A stretch of 64,000 nucleotides of DNA, from contig NZ_CP046977.1 in assembly GCF_030408455.1 (NCBI RefSeq), positions 310,001 to 374,000 of the forward strand. The letters are read 5' to 3'. The notes under the pieces are model-generated. The model was not told the DNA's origin and did no database searches. It saw nothing but the letters and a program-made list of their open reading frames with translations. This document shows, one piece after another, positions 8,402 through 17,792 of the stretch. Made by a program: the position numbers and the translations under genes. How positions within the stretch are numbered: the first letter of the stretch is position 1; each line of letters begins with the position of its first letter. The stretch comes from Corynebacterium atrinae. GTDB taxonomy: Bacteria; Actinomycetota; Actinomycetes; Mycobacteriales; Mycobacteriaceae.

Positions 8402-9259
8402 ATGAGAAATCTCGCAGTCCTTGGCGGCGGCAAAATCGGCGAGGCCTTGATCTCCGGCCTCATCAACGCTGGCGCCGACCCGCAGACCATCACCGTCACC
8501 AATCGACGCCCTGAGCGCGGCGTGGAACTCCGCGAAAAGTACGGGGTGCGTGACCTAACGGATAACCGCCAGGCGGTGGAAGGTGCGGGAGTCGTCTTCC
8601 TCTGCGTGAAGCCAAAGGACATCACCTCTCTCATTGGCGAGATCTCCGACACCCTTGAAGACAACGACGCCACCACCGTCCTGGTCTCCATGGCCGCGGG
8701 CATTCCCCTCGCCGCAATGGAAGACGCCTCCGTCGCAGGCACCCCCGTCGTCCGGGTCATGCCGAACACCCCCATGCTGGTCGGACGTGGCATGAACGCC
8801 GTCGCTACCGGCCGCTTCGTTAGCGATGAGCAGCTGGCCGAAGTCACTAACCTGTTAGGCACCGTCGGTGAGGTCGTCCCCGTCGAGGAATCTGACATGG
8901 ATGCCGTCACTGCGTTGGCTGGCTCCTCGCCCGCCTACTTCTTCCTCGTTGCCGAGGCGCTAATCGACGCTGGCGTTTCCCTCGGCCTCACCAGGGACAT
9001 CGCCGAAAAGCTCGTCACCACCACCGCGGCTGGCGCGGGGGTCATGCTCGCGGAATCTGGGGTCGATCCGGCGACCTTGCGGGCGAACGTCTCCTCGCCG
9101 GCGGGCACCACCGTCGCCGCGCTGCGTGAGCTGGAGGAATCCGGAATTCGCGGTGCTTTCTTCCGGGCAACGGAGGCGTGCGCCCAGCGTTCCGCTGATT
9201 TGGGTTCGGGGAAGAACGTGTCCCGGCAGGGGGATCTCGAAGAATTTTCTGGCACTTAA
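8402..9259 (+). CDS. proC: Pyrroline-5-carboxylate reductase
   Basis: Reduces 1-pyrroline-5-carboxylate to proline with NAD(P)H, the last step of proline synthesis. 285 residues, normal length. The Rossmann loop [17 protein letters not shown] is at the N-terminus; [12 protein letters not shown] and the C-terminal signature [17 protein letters not shown] are conserved, as is [19 protein letters not shown]. The start is the ATG at 8402, preceded by GGTGGAGG; an upstream in-frame start at 8297 lacks conservation and a ribosome site. It sits next to the small HTH and bS22 genes, as proC (Rv0500) does in mycobacteria. Confidence 0.96.
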   Translation: MRNLAVLGGGKIGEALISGLINAGADPQTITVTNRRPERGVELREKYGVRDLTDNRQAVEGAGVVFLCVKPKDITSLIGEISDTLEDNDATTVLVSMAAGIPLAAMEDASVAGTPVVRVMPNTPMLVGRGMNAVATGRFVSDEQLAEVTNLLGTVGEVVPVEESDMDAVTALAGSSPAYFFLVAEALIDAGVSLGLTRDIAEKLVTTTAAGAGVMLAESGVDPATLRANVSSPAGTTVAALRELEESGIRGAFFRATEACAQRSADLGSGKNVSRQGDLEEFSGT

Positions 9260-9367
9260 GTCGCAACAGTCACACAATTCACGCTAAGCTAGTTCAAGCA
9301 CGTGCGTGACCGAACTGCGGGAGGGGAAGCCTGCAGCGCGCCACCTGCTTGAAGGGTTAGATAAATT

Positions 9368-9559
9368 ATGGCTAATGCAGACAAGGGATCGTTCCAGACT
9401 GTCGCCGAGGTCGCGGAGATCATGCGCGTATCCAAGATGACCGTCTACCGGCTCGTTCACTCCGGTGAACTGCCCGCCGTACGCGTCGGGCGTTCTTTCC
9501 GAGTGCACGAGCAAGCGGTCAAGGACTACCTCGAGTCTTCGTACTACGAGGCTGGTTAG
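9368..9559 (+). CDS. Small excisionase-type helix-turn-helix protein (Rv0500A-like)
   Basis: 63 residues, almost entirely one winged HTH of the excisionase/MerR-like family: FQTVAEVAEIMRVSKMTVYRLVHSG, then LPAVRVGRSFRVHEQAVKDYL. A GAAGGG ribosome site precedes the ATG at 9368. In mycobacteria the same small gene (Rv0500A) follows proC, so despite the family name it is a conserved chromosomal DNA-binding protein and not evidence for a phage. Its targets are not known to me. Two palindromic repeat elements follow it. Confidence 0.9.
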   Translation: MANADKGSFQTVAEVAEIMRVSKMTVYRLVHSGELPAVRVGRSFRVHEQAVKDYLESSYYEAG

Positions 9560-9643
9560 GCCCAGATCCCCGCTCCATCGTCGGCGGCGCTCGACTCTCT
9601 CCGGAGGGTGGGGCGCCGCCGTCGCCTTGGCCTGGTGGTGCTC

Positions 9644-9718
9644 GAAACCGGCGTTCGTTAACAACTCTGGGTTTTTCCAGCCCGGAATCGGGTCAAGTTG
9701 TTAGCGAACGCGGCTTTT
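9644..9718. repeat. Palindromic TTCGCTAACAAC element, copy 1
   Basis: Left arm 9644-9666 (gaaaccggcgttcgttaacaa...) pairs with right arm 9695-9718 (ending gcgaacgcggctttt), with a 28-nt loop. It ends in a short T-run, so it can act as a terminator after the HTH gene. Same family as 9745-9820, 42467-42540 and, more diverged, 45171-45246. Confidence 0.85.
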
Positions 9719-9744
9719 GCCCAGCGGTGGGGCCGGTTGCCCTT

Positions 9745-9820
9745 GAAACCGGCGTTCGCTAACAACTTCGACCCTTTCCTGGAGCGACACGTGGCTATCT
9801 TGTTAGCGAACGCGGTTTTT
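9745..9820. repeat. Palindromic TTCGCTAACAAC element, copy 2
   Basis: Left arm 9745-9768 (gaaaccggcgttcgctaac...) and right arm 9798-9820 (tgttagcgaacgcggttttt), with a loop unrelated to that of copy 1. It lies 26 bp behind copy 1 in the same orientation. The T-run merges with the putative -35 of the bS22 promoter. Confidence 0.85.
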
Positions 9821-9847
9821 GGCCCTACTAGGCCCTGTCGGTATGAT
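9819..9847 (+). promoter_or_regulatory. Candidate promoter of the bS22 gene
   Basis: TATGAT at 9842-9847 matches a -10. With 17 bp spacing the -35 would be TTGGCC at 9819-9824, which overlaps the end of the palindromic repeat. Confidence 0.45.
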
Positions 9848-9974
9848 GAATCGCATTCGTGCCGACGATCTATTTGCGCCGAGCGTGCACCTCGGTCGCT
9901 GCGACCTCCCAAAAGGGGTCCGTGGAAAAGTCGGCAGGTCATGTACGTACATCAATCCGAAATGAGGAAACCCC

Positions 9975-10076
9975 ATGGGTTCTGTCATCAAGAAGCGCCG
10001 CAAGCGCATGTCCAAGAAGAAGCACCGCAAGATGCTGCGCCGTACTCGCGTTCAGCGTCGTAAATTGGGCAAGTAA
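9975..10076 (+). CDS. Small basic ribosomal protein bS22 (AURKAIP1/COX24 domain)
   Basis: 33 residues, starting [19 protein letters not shown] and ending VQRRKLGK; about half are Lys/Arg. This matches Rv0500B and the mycobacterial protein seen as bS22 in ribosome structures, where it sits in the 30S/inter-subunit rRNA. A GAGGAAA ribosome site lies 7 bp before the ATG at 9975. Its position after proC and the HTH gene is the conserved actinobacterial order. It is short enough to be missed by automatic gene calling. A strong hairpin follows. Confidence 0.93.
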   Translation: MGSVIKKRRKRMSKKKHRKMLRRTRVQRRKLGK

Positions 10077-10087
10077 GCCTCGTAGTT

Positions 10088-10132
10088 ACACCGCCTTCCG
10101 TCTCCCCGCACTGGGGAAACAGAAGGCGGTGT
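10088..10132 (+). terminator. Terminator after the bS22 gene
   Basis: Arms 10088-10098 (acaccgccttc) and 10122-10132 are perfectly complementary, with an inner stem cccc/gggg at 10104-10116. The T-run is weak. The stem may also serve the convergent HAD gene, whose stop is at 10136. Confidence 0.8.
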
Positions 10133-10135
10133 CGC

Positions 10136-11266
10136 TTATTCTGGCTTTAGTCGGCGGCCGTGGAAGATTCGCCAGCTGCTCAGGCTGAATGCGGCGGTGG
10201 CGAGGGCGGGCAGGCCGAAGGTGCGGACGGCGCGGCGAAGGCTGCGGTAGTCGCGTACCTGCCAGCCATGCTTTCCGGCCTCTTTGCGAAGCTTCGCGTC
10301 GGGATTAATGGCGACGGCGGTGCCGACCATCGACAGCATGGGAATGTCGTTGATGGAGTCCGAGTAGGCGGTGCAACGGGTTAGATCGAGCTGTTCGATG
10401 GCGGCTAGGGCTGCCACGGCGTGCATTTTGCCGGGGCCGTGGAGGATGTCTCCGACGAGGCGTCCGGTGAATTTGCCATCCACCACCTCGGCGACGGTAC
10501 CCAGGGCGCCGGTGAAGCCGAAGCGTTTGGCCAGGATCTGAGCGAGTTGCACGGGGGTGGCGGAGACGAGCCACACTTGGTGCCCTGCGGCCAGGTGCAT
10601 TTCGGCGAGGTCCCGGGTACCGGGCCAAGTCTTGTCGATCATGGTGCTGTCCACGATCTCTTCGCAAAGCTCGACGAGCTCGGCGACGCTTTTGCCTTTG
10701 ATGAACTCCAGAGCTTGGGTACGACCGGCGGCGACGTCGTTAGCGTTTTCGGAGCCGGTGACTCGGAACTTAATCTGCTTCCAAGCGATGGGCAGCACTT
10801 CCTGGAGGTGGAAGTAGCGTTTGCGTGCCAGGCCGAGAGCGAAGACGACTAGCGAAGAGCCTTGGATGAGCGTGTTGTCAACGTCGAAGAAGGCGGCGGC
10901 GCCGACGTCTTGGGGGATGTCCGGGTCGGGCAGGTTGATGTGGAAGCCGCCAGCGGCCTCGATCGACCCGGAGACGGAATCGACGCCGGAGGAAAATGCG
11001 TCGAGCTCGATGCCGAAGGTTTCTTGGACGGCGGCGGCGGCGGAGGCTTCGCCGGCGGCGCGTTGGTGTTCTTCGCCCAGTGGTGGGAGGGCTCGTTCTT
11101 CGAGGAAGCGGCGGAGGTTGCCGCGCGTGGCGCTCCAGCTGGCGAGGAATTCTCGCGGGGAACCGGGGAAAACTGGTTCGCTGTTAGGCGGGGTCACGGC
11201 GGTGTTCGTGCCTTCCTTGGGGTGCGGGGCCTGCTCTGTATCGTGTCCATCGTAGGCGCGTTGCAT
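10136..11266 (-). CDS. HAD-superfamily (IB) phosphatase, SerB1-like
   Basis: HAD hydrolase of the class that includes phosphoserine phosphatase and the mycobacterial Rv0505c (SerB1). Up to 376 residues. Motif I is [13 protein letters not shown] near residue 127, motif II is VWLVSATP, and motif III/IV is [14 protein letters not shown]. The DxDNT nucleophile and DSxND acid are intact. A roughly 120-residue N-terminal extension precedes the catalytic core. The start is uncertain: ATG at 11266 has no visible ribosome site, whereas GTG at 11197 is preceded by AAGGAAGG. The substrate is not proven; it could be a lysophospholipid-type or phosphoserine phosphatase. Confidence 0.85.
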   Translation of the reverse strand: MQRAYDGHDTEQAPHPKEGTNTAVTPPNSEPVFPGSPREFLASWSATRGNLRRFLEERALPPLGEEHQRAAGEASAAAAVQETFGIELDAFSSGVDSVSGSIEAAGGFHINLPDPDIPQDVGAAAFFDVDNTLIQGSSLVVFALGLARKRYFHLQEVLPIAWKQIKFRVTGSENANDVAAGRTQALEFIKGKSVAELVELCEEIVDSTMIDKTWPGTRDLAEMHLAAGHQVWLVSATPVQLAQILAKRFGFTGALGTVAEVVDGKFTGRLVGDILHGPGKMHAVAALAAIEQLDLTRCTAYSDSINDIPMLSMVGTAVAINPDAKLRKEAGKHGWQVRDYRSLRRAVRTFGLPALATAAFSLSSWRIFHGRRLKPE

Positions 11267-11309
11267 TCGCAGCGCTGGGCAAGAAGCTGGGAAGAAGTGG
11301 AGTCGGGCT

Positions 11310-11549
11310 GTGGCGCAGGTGGTGGAGCTTATGGTGCGGACATCATGTGGTTCGTGCGCGCGGGTGGAGAAGCAGATTGCGCCGGTCGTGGCGGCGGCGG
11401 GTGTGGGCTTGGTGGTGCGTAACGTTGATCATGATCGCGAGCTGGCGATGGAATTTGGTGATCGGGTGCCGGTGGTGGTGGTTGATGGTGAGGAATTCGC
11501 CTGTTGGGAAGTGGACAATGGGGAGCTGGCGGAGGCTTTGGCCCACTAG
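11310..11549 (+). CDS. Glutaredoxin/thioredoxin-like small redox protein
   Basis: 79 residues with the redox motif CGSC ([14 protein letters not shown]) near the N-terminus and the cis-Pro segment [16 protein letters not shown], both typical of the glutaredoxin-like DUF836 group. The GTG start at 11310 reads [13 protein letters not shown]. It sits directly upstream of hemA, as Rv0508 does before hemA (Rv0509) in M. tuberculosis. The partner reductase is unknown; a link to redox control of heme synthesis is only suggested by position. Confidence 0.85.
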   Translation: MAQVVELMVRTSCGSCARVEKQIAPVVAAAGVGLVVRNVDHDRELAMEFGDRVPVVVVDGEEFACWEVDNGELAEALAH

Positions 11550-11664
11550 CTCGGGGGTAGATACGGACTTTTCTTCACTCGGGGGTATCCTTTTGTTTGA
11601 TCCGCCCCGAGGTGCGCGCCCAGCCACGCCCCGGGGTATGAAATTGTGATCCAGGTCGAAAGCG

Positions 11665-13023
11665 GTGAAGGTTAACGTGAGTGTGCTCGTCGTGGGAATG
11701 TCGCACCGATCGGCGCCGGTGGCGTTGCTCGAGCGACTGAGCATGGACGAGACGGTGCGGGAAGATACCACCACCAAGCTCATTAATTGCCCTGCGCTCA
11801 GCGAGGCGATGATCGTCTCCACGTGTAACCGGCTGGAGATTTACTCGGTCACTAATTCCTTCCATTCTGGGGTGCAGGATGTCGTGGAGGTGTTGCACGA
11901 GATCTCGGATGTGGATATCGATACTCTGCGTGGCTACCTCTATGTTCGCTACGCCGACGCCGCCGCGGAGCACATGATGGTCGTGGCTTCGGGGTTGGAT
12001 TCCATGGTGGTGGGGGAGCAGCAGATTATTGGCCAAGTGCGCACGGCGTACCAGGAGGCCAGTGAGAAAGGGACGGTCGGTCCGGCGTTGCATTCGTTGG
12101 CCCAGTCGGCGTTGCATACCGGCAAGCGGGTGCATTCTGAGACCGATATTGATGACGCCGGGGCGTCGATGGTGTCGGTCGCGGTGGATGAGGCGCTGGA
12201 GCACCTGGGCACTGATCAGCTGACCGGACGCACCGCCTTGGTCCTGGGTGCGGGGGCGATGGCCTCGCTGGCGGCTACGCACCTGGGGAAGCTGGGCGTC
12301 GATAAGCTGATTATCGCCAACCGCACGCGATCGCGGGCGGAGCGTCTCGCCGAGCATTCGCGGGAGGCCGGCGTGCCGGCCGAGGTGGTGGATTTCGCGG
12401 ATCGGGCGGCGGTGCTGTCGCGGGTTGACCTGGCGGTATCGGCGACGGGTGCGGATGATTTCACCATTACCCCGGCGGATATTCCCCGCGATCGGGTGGA
12501 TAATCTCACTCTCATTGACCTGTCGATGCCCCGCGATATCGACGACGACACGGCGCAGTTGCAGGGCGTGCACCTCGTCAACATTGAGCGGCTGCACAAG
12601 ACAATGTCGGGGCGCGGCGATCACGCGACGGGACATCAGGAGGCGCTGGGGATCGTCGCCGAGGAGCTACACGCTTATAGCTCTGAACAGCGGGTTCGTG
12701 ATGTGGTGCCGGCGGTGGCCGCATTGCGCAAGCACGCTTCCGAATTGGTGGACACGGAGTTGGAGCGCCTGCGGGCGCGGACTCCGGCGATTGATTCTCC
12801 GGAGTTTGAGGAGGTGACGCGGACGGTGCGGCGGGTCGTCGATAAGCTGCTGCACCAGCCGACGGTGCGGGTGAAGAAGTTGGCCGCCGAGTCCGGTGTC
12901 GTGTCCTATGAGTCTGCCTTGCAGGAGTTGTTTGGCTTGGCCGCGGATGGGCCAGCGGTGGCAATTGATGTCGCTGACCTGCCGGAAGGCAAGGTCGGAA
13001 TCAACGAGAAGGAACAGAAATGA
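11665..13023 (+). CDS. hemA: Glutamyl-tRNA reductase
   Basis: Reduces glutamyl-tRNA(Glu) to glutamate-1-semialdehyde with NADPH, the committed step of C5 heme synthesis. About 450 residues. The catalytic Cys is in [26 protein letters not shown] and the NADPH loop [16 protein letters not shown] are present. The C-terminal dimerisation helices end at residue 452. The GTG at 11665 gives [11 protein letters not shown]; the GTG at 11677, preceded by AAGG, gives [11 protein letters not shown] and is an equally good start. The stop overlaps the hemC ATG (ATGA), so the two are translationally coupled. It is first in a hem series running to hemL. Confidence 0.96.
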   Translation: MKVNVSVLVVGMSHRSAPVALLERLSMDETVREDTTTKLINCPALSEAMIVSTCNRLEIYSVTNSFHSGVQDVVEVLHEISDVDIDTLRGYLYVRYADAAAEHMMVVASGLDSMVVGEQQIIGQVRTAYQEASEKGTVGPALHSLAQSALHTGKRVHSETDIDDAGASMVSVAVDEALEHLGTDQLTGRTALVLGAGAMASLAATHLGKLGVDKLIIANRTRSRAERLAEHSREAGVPAEVVDFADRAAVLSRVDLAVSATGADDFTITPADIPRDRVDNLTLIDLSMPRDIDDDTAQLQGVHLVNIERLHKTMSGRGDHATGHQEALGIVAEELHAYSSEQRVRDVVPAVAALRKHASELVDTELERLRARTPAIDSPEFEEVTRTVRRVVDKLLHQPTVRVKKLAAESGVVSYESALQELFGLAADGPAVAIDVADLPEGKVGINEKEQK

Positions 13024-13907
13024 CCCTGAAGATCGGTACGCGCGGCTCGAAGCTGGCCACCACCCAGTCCGGCCACGTGCGTGAGGCGTTGGCTGCCCAT
13101 GGCTTCGACGCCGAGTTGCACATCGTGACCACGGCCGGCGACGTCAATATGGCGCCCGTGGAGCGCATCGGGGTTGGCGTGTTCACGCAGGCGCTGCGCG
13201 AGGCCATGGTGGCCGGCGAGTGCGACATTGCGGTGCATTCCTTCAAGGACTTGCCGACGGCCCCCGATGAGCGCTTCCACCTCATCGTCCCGGTGCGTGC
13301 CGACGCCCGCGAGGCCCTCATCGCGCGCGATGGCCTCACCCTCGCCACCCTCCCGGAGGGGGCAAAGGTGGGCACCTCCGCGCCCCGCCGCATCTCCCAG
13401 CTCCGCGCGCACCGCCCTGACCTGGAGATCCTGCCCCTACGGGGCAACATTGATACGCGCATGGGCAAGGTCACCTCCGGCGAGCTCGATGCCGTCGTCC
13501 TGGCCTACGCCGGGCTCTCCCGCGTCGAGCAGGGCTACCGCGCAACGGAAGTCTTCAGCCCCGAGGTCATCCTCCCGGCCCCCGCGCAGGGCGCGTTGGC
13601 CATCGAGTGCCGCGCCGACGACGAGGAGGCCCGCCGCGCCATCGATTCGCTTATCGACGCCGCCGCCTACACTTGTGCGATCGCCGAACGCATCGTCCTC
13701 AATCGACTGGAGGCGGGCTGCACCGCCCCCGTCGCGGCACATTCCACTTTGGAGGGCGAGACCATCACCCTCACCGCTGGGGTGTTCGCTCTCGACGGAT
13801 CGGCACAGCTTAAGCACAGTGCCTCCGGGACCGACCCGGTCGAGCTGGGGGAGCAGATTGCCCGCCAGCTCATCGAGGACGGCGCCGCCGAGGTCATGGC
13901 GAGGTAA
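13020..13907 (+). CDS. hemC: Hydroxymethylbilane synthase (porphobilinogen deaminase)
   Basis: Condenses four porphobilinogen units to hydroxymethylbilane. 295 residues. N-terminal substrate segment [13 protein letters not shown], the Arg-rich stretch [32 protein letters not shown], and the dipyrromethane-attachment region [14 protein letters not shown] with its Cys all match the family. The start overlaps the hemA stop by 4 bp. No oddities. Confidence 0.97.
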   Translation: MTLKIGTRGSKLATTQSGHVREALAAHGFDAELHIVTTAGDVNMAPVERIGVGVFTQALREAMVAGECDIAVHSFKDLPTAPDERFHLIVPVRADAREALIARDGLTLATLPEGAKVGTSAPRRISQLRAHRPDLEILPLRGNIDTRMGKVTSGELDAVVLAYAGLSRVEQGYRATEVFSPEVILPAPAQGALAIECRADDEEARRAIDSLIDAAAYTCAIAERIVLNRLEAGCTAPVAAHSTLEGETITLTAGVFALDGSAQLKHSASGTDPVELGEQIARQLIEDGAAEVMAR

Positions 13908-13920
13908 GCTCTACCGGATT

Positions 13921-14289
13921 ATGGCCGAACTACAGATCGACGAACGTCAGGTCACCGTCACCCTCAACTGGTGGGAAAAGATTGCAGCCCACCGCTCTCA
14001 CCTCACCGTGCCCGCCCGGGCTATCTCCGGGGTGCGCGTGGTGGATGATGCGCTCGCCTTCGCTACCGCTCTCGAGCGACACCGACACGCCCCCGGCACC
14101 CGCGTCAAAGGGGTGACCGATACCGGCACCTTTGTCACCCGCGATGGCTCCCGCGCCAGCGTCCTTTCCGTGTGTCATGGCACCGGCCCCGGTGTGGTCA
14201 TTGATTTGAGTTCCGGGACGATCAGCCGGATTATCATCTCGACGACCCAAGCGGAGGAGTACGCCAAGCAACTCGGGCGTTTCCTCTGA
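13921..14289 (+). CDS. Conserved hypothetical protein between hemC and hemD
   Basis: 122 residues starting MAELQIDERQVTVTLNWWEK, 13 bp after hemC. Soluble, with no signal or membrane segment. The middle has the pattern GTRVKGVTDTGTFVTRDG followed by SVCHGTGPGVVIDLSSG, suggesting a small beta-rich domain that may bind a ligand. I do not recognise a named family with certainty. It could be co-transcribed with hemA-hemC. The 169 bp after it, up to hemD, shows no terminator or clear motif. Confidence 0.75.
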   Translation: MAELQIDERQVTVTLNWWEKIAAHRSHLTVPARAISGVRVVDDALAFATALERHRHAPGTRVKGVTDTGTFVTRDGSRASVLSVCHGTGPGVVIDLSSGTISRIIISTTQAEEYAKQLGRFL

Positions 14290-14458
14290 GTCGGGTGTTT
14301 TCGTAATCTGGCCTTATTAATTTAAGGTGTAGATACCACACGGTGGACGCCCCGCATGCGATATGGCCCCCTTTATGGGAATGGCGGTCGCAGCGATGGG
14401 CGCGCATTTGTGTCTTGACCTGTTGTGATACTAACCATCGACTGTAGAAAAGATCCGT

Positions 14459-16147
14459 ATGAGCATGGCTCCCCAGACCTCCCAGCCGGGAAAGGTCGTC
14501 TTCGTTGGCGCTGGCCCTGGCAACCCCGATCTGCTCACTATCCGTGCCCGCGAGGTGCTTTCTTCGGCGATCATTGCCGTCACAGATGCAGCTGTCCTCC
14601 CAGGCGTGCGTGAGGTCGTGGCTGCTGCTCTGCCAGTGCCTCAGGAGAAGCTGGATGCCGCGGAGCGGGAATACGAGCGCATCTGTGCTGAGGCCAAGGA
14701 AGCCGGGGCTCGCCGCCGTCCCGCGCGTCCCGCCGAGCCCACCGCCGCCGATATTCGTGAGCCCGTTGGATCTACCCCCGATGAGGTGGCCGCGCAGTTG
14801 CGTGATGCCCTCGCCGAGGAACAAGGTGATGTCATCCGCCTCGTCACCGGTAACCCGTTGACCCGGGATCAGACGATGGCGGAGATCGCCGCTGTCGCTG
14901 GCCTTGGCCTGGAGTTTCAGGTGGTGCCGGGCATGTCTCTGCCGTCCACGGTGCCCTCTTTTGCGGGTATCGCGTTGGGCTCGACCTACACCGAAACCGA
15001 TGTCACGGAGAACAACGTCGACTGGGATCAGCTGGCCAGTGCCCCGCAGCCGCTGGTGCTGCAGGCGGCCGATGAGAACTTGAGCACGATTGCCACGGAG
15101 TTCATTTCCCGCGGCATGAGCCCGGACACTCCGGTCTCAGTCACCGTCAACGGCACCACCCGCTTGCAGCGCACCCACGATGCGACGTTGGGTACCTTGG
15201 GCCGCCTCGACGTTGAGCTGGGTGGCCAGCTGGTGGTCACCCTCGGTAAGGGAGTGGACGACCGCACGAAGTACTCCTGGTGGGAAAACCGCCCGCTGTA
15301 CGGCTGGCGCGTGTTGGTGCCGCGCACCAAGGAGCAGGCTGCGTCGATGAGCGCGCGCCTGTCCTCATACGGCGCCATTCCGCAGTCCGTGCCGACGATC
15401 TCTGTCGAACCGCCGCGCAACCCCGCGCAGATGGAACGCGCGATCAAGGGCATCGTTGAAGGCCGGTACCAGTGGATCGTGTTCACCTCCGTCAACGCGG
15501 TGTCCGCGGTGTGGGAGAAGATCAATGAGTTCGGCCTCGACGCCCGCTCCTTCGCTGGCGTTCATTTGGCCGCCGTCGGTTCCAAAACTGCCGACGCCAT
15601 CCGCGAGCTGGGTATGACGCCAGAGCTGCTGCCGCCGTCGACGAAGCAAAACGCAGCCGGATTGGTCGAAGTCTTCCCCGACTATGTCGAGGAGCTTGAT
15701 CCGGTGGGTCGCGTCCTGCTGCCCCGGGCCGACATCGCCACCGATGTGCTTGTCGACGGCCTGGTGGAGGCCGGGTGGGAAGTCGACGATGTCGTCGCCT
15801 ACCGGACAGTCCGGGCCGCTCCGCCGTCGGCGGAGATCCGCGAAATGATCAAGTCGGGCGGCTTTGACGCCGTGTGCTTTACGTCGTCGTCGACGGTGAA
15901 GAACCTGGTGGGCATCGCCGGTAAGCCGCATCAGCGCACCATCATCGCCTGCATTGGTCCCATGACGGAGGCCACTGCGAAGGAGATGGGCCTGCGGGTC
16001 GACATAGTTCCCGCTACCGCCGAGGTGCCCGATCTTGTCGACGCCCTGGCCAACCACGTGGCCAACCTCCGTGCGGCGGGGCAGTTGCCACCGCCGAAGA
16101 AGAAGCGCCGCGCACGTCGCAAGCCAGTGGCAGTAGACAAGGACTGA
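14459..16147 (+). CDS. hemD: HemD fusion: degenerate SUMT-like domain plus uroporphyrinogen-III synthase
   Basis: 562 residues. The second half (from about residue 275, LYGWRVLVPRTKEQAASMS) is uroporphyrinogen-III synthase, which closes hydroxymethylbilane with inversion of ring D; VFTSVNAVSAVWEKINEFG and CFTSSSTVKNLVGIAG are typical. The first half has a tetrapyrrole-methylase fold: VVFVGAGPGNPDLLTIRA fits motif 1, but the GDPF-x-FGRG-x-E block is replaced by VTGNPLTRDQTMAE, and the following RG-x-A-x-S-type region is altered. It is therefore probably not an active methyltransferase. Similar fusions exist in related actinobacteria (Rv0511). The C-terminus is a basic tail (KKKRRARRKP). Confidence 0.92.
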   Translation: MSMAPQTSQPGKVVFVGAGPGNPDLLTIRAREVLSSAIIAVTDAAVLPGVREVVAAALPVPQEKLDAAEREYERICAEAKEAGARRRPARPAEPTAADIREPVGSTPDEVAAQLRDALAEEQGDVIRLVTGNPLTRDQTMAEIAAVAGLGLEFQVVPGMSLPSTVPSFAGIALGSTYTETDVTENNVDWDQLASAPQPLVLQAADENLSTIATEFISRGMSPDTPVSVTVNGTTRLQRTHDATLGTLGRLDVELGGQLVVTLGKGVDDRTKYSWWENRPLYGWRVLVPRTKEQAASMSARLSSYGAIPQSVPTISVEPPRNPAQMERAIKGIVEGRYQWIVFTSVNAVSAVWEKINEFGLDARSFAGVHLAAVGSKTADAIRELGMTPELLPPSTKQNAAGLVEVFPDYVEELDPVGRVLLPRADIATDVLVDGLVEAGWEVDDVVAYRTVRAAPPSAEIREMIKSGGFDAVCFTSSSTVKNLVGIAGKPHQRTIIACIGPMTEATAKEMGLRVDIVPATAEVPDLVDALANHVANLRAAGQLPPPKKKRRARRKPVAVDKD

Positions 16148-16210
16148 TTTGCGCCGGGCACTATGATGGCGGTCTAAGTACTCGCCTTCCGGAAAGGTTC
16201 AGCCCTCGCT

Positions 16211-17236
16211 GTGACTGACCAGCATTCTGCCCCCCTGCACGTTCCCGCCCCCGCGCGCCGCCCCCGCCGCTTGCGGCTGAATCCGGCGATGCGGGAATTC
16301 GTAGCTGAGACAACCTTGCGTCCCGCGGACCTCATCTTGCCGATGTTCATCGCCGACGGCATCGACGCACCCCGGGACATTTCTTCCATGCCGGGCGTCC
16401 AACAGCACACGTTTGATTCCTTGAAGGCCGCGGCCCACGAGGCGCTCGACGCCGGGGTGCGCTGCGTTGACCTCTTCGGCGTCCCGCTCGATGCGGATAA
16501 GGACGCGGAGGGTTCGCCGGCGTGGAAGCAGGAGGGCATCCTCAATCGCGCTCTCCGCGAGCTGCGGGCGGAGTTCGGCGATGATCTGCTCATCATGGCC
16601 GATACGTGCCTGGACGAGTTCACCGACCACGGGCACTGCGGCGTGCTGTCGCAGGACCGGTGGGGACGGGTGGTCGTCGATAATGATGCAACGCTGACCC
16701 GGTATCAGCGGATGGCGGTGGCCCAGGCCGACGCCGGGGCGCACATCGTTTCCCCTTCGGGGATGATGGACGGCCAGGTCCTGGCGATTCGGGAGGCGCT
16801 GGATGGTGCCGGGCACGAGGATGTGTCCATCATGGCCTATTCCGCCAAATACGCCTCCGCCTTCTACGGGCCCTTCCGCGAGGCCGTCGGCTCATCCTTG
16901 GAGGGCGATCGCCGCACCTACCAGCAGGATCCCGCCAACTTGCGTGAGTCTCTGCTTGAGGTGGAACTCGACATCGATGAGGGCGCCGACTTCGTCATGG
17001 TCAAGCCAGCCCTGCCGTACCTCGATGTGTTGCGCGCGGTGGCGGACGCCTCCCCGGTGCCAGTCGCCGCGTACCAGGTATCCGGCGAATACTCGATGAT
17101 TCAGGCCGCCGGTCGCAATGGGTGGATCAACCTGGAGGCAGTGATGATGGAATCATTGACCTCTATTAAGCGGGCCGGTGCCGACCAGATCCTCACCTAC
17201 TTTGCCACCGACGCTGCCCGGGCCCTTCATGTCTGA
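16211..17236 (+). CDS. hemB: Delta-aminolevulinic acid dehydratase (porphobilinogen synthase)
   Basis: Joins two 5-aminolevulinate molecules into porphobilinogen. 341 residues, GTG start at 16211. The two Schiff-base lysines are K213 ([11 protein letters not shown]) and K265 ([12 protein letters not shown]), 52 residues apart as in E. coli. The metal segment reads [16 protein letters not shown]: the middle Cys of zinc enzymes (CLC) is Asp here, so a magnesium-type or mixed site is likely. The 3' end overlaps the next gene by 8 bp. Confidence 0.96.
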   Translation: MTDQHSAPLHVPAPARRPRRLRLNPAMREFVAETTLRPADLILPMFIADGIDAPRDISSMPGVQQHTFDSLKAAAHEALDAGVRCVDLFGVPLDADKDAEGSPAWKQEGILNRALRELRAEFGDDLLIMADTCLDEFTDHGHCGVLSQDRWGRVVVDNDATLTRYQRMAVAQADAGAHIVSPSGMMDGQVLAIREALDGAGHEDVSIMAYSAKYASAFYGPFREAVGSSLEGDRRTYQQDPANLRESLLEVELDIDEGADFVMVKPALPYLDVLRAVADASPVPVAAYQVSGEYSMIQAAGRNGWINLEAVMMESLTSIKRAGADQILTYFATDAARALHV

Positions 17237-17783
17237 CACTGAGAAGACTGAGAAGACCGAGAAGACCATGCCGCCGGAGTCGGTGCGGCTCATGGTGTGG
17301 TTGTTCGCCTTCGCTGTAGGTGGGGAGGTTCTCCACCAGATCCTCAATGTGACCATCTCCTTCATTGATCCCTCCGCGCTCATCGCCGCGGCCAAGGAGC
17401 AGACGGACCCGCAGCGGTTGGAGTCCATCGGGGACACCGGCGTACGTCTGGCGGCCTACGGCTCGGTGCTGTTCATGGGAGCGCTGAGTCTGGCAATCAT
17501 GGGCCTGCTCACGTGGATGATCTTCGCCCTGTGGCGGCGCTCCCGCTTCGCCGGGACGGCCCGCCGGATGCTGCTGGTCTTCGGGTTCTACTTCGGGTTC
17601 CGCGTGATGATGCTGTTCATGGTCACACCTGGCGGGACGAATGTACCCGTGGCACTGTATGTCGTAGATGGAATCGTGCAGATCCTCGTGGGTGTCGCCG
17701 CCGTCATGGGAGTGTTCCTGACGTTCAAGGAAGACACCCTGAAGTGGACTCGCGAACTGCCCGTGGCCAAAGACAGGAGCTGA
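17229..17783 (+). CDS. Four-helix membrane protein in hem cluster
   Basis: 184 residues from the ATG at 17229, overlapping the hemB 3' end by 8 bp. After a short charged start ([13 protein letters not shown]) there are four hydrophobic segments: [58 protein letters not shown] and [20 protein letters not shown]. No catalytic motif is seen and I do not recognise the family. Tight coupling to hemB and position before the degenerate ATPase suggest a role linked to tetrapyrrole metabolism, but this rests on context only. Confidence 0.8.
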   Translation: MSDTEKTEKTEKTMPPESVRLMVWLFAFAVGGEVLHQILNVTISFIDPSALIAAAKEQTDPQRLESIGDTGVRLAAYGSVLFMGALSLAIMGLLTWMIFALWRRSRFAGTARRMLLVFGFYFGFRVMMLFMVTPGGTNVPVALYVVDGIVQILVGVAAVMGVFLTFKEDTLKWTRELPVAKDRS

Positions 17784-17792
17784 GATACGAGT

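Noticed and set aside
9368..9559. Excisionase-like gene as a sign of prophage
   Set aside because: The same small gene follows proC in mycobacteria; no integrase or phage genes are near.
9644..9820. Repeats resembling a CRISPR array
   Set aside because: Only two units, palindromic and 101 bp apart, with no cas genes and no regular spacers.
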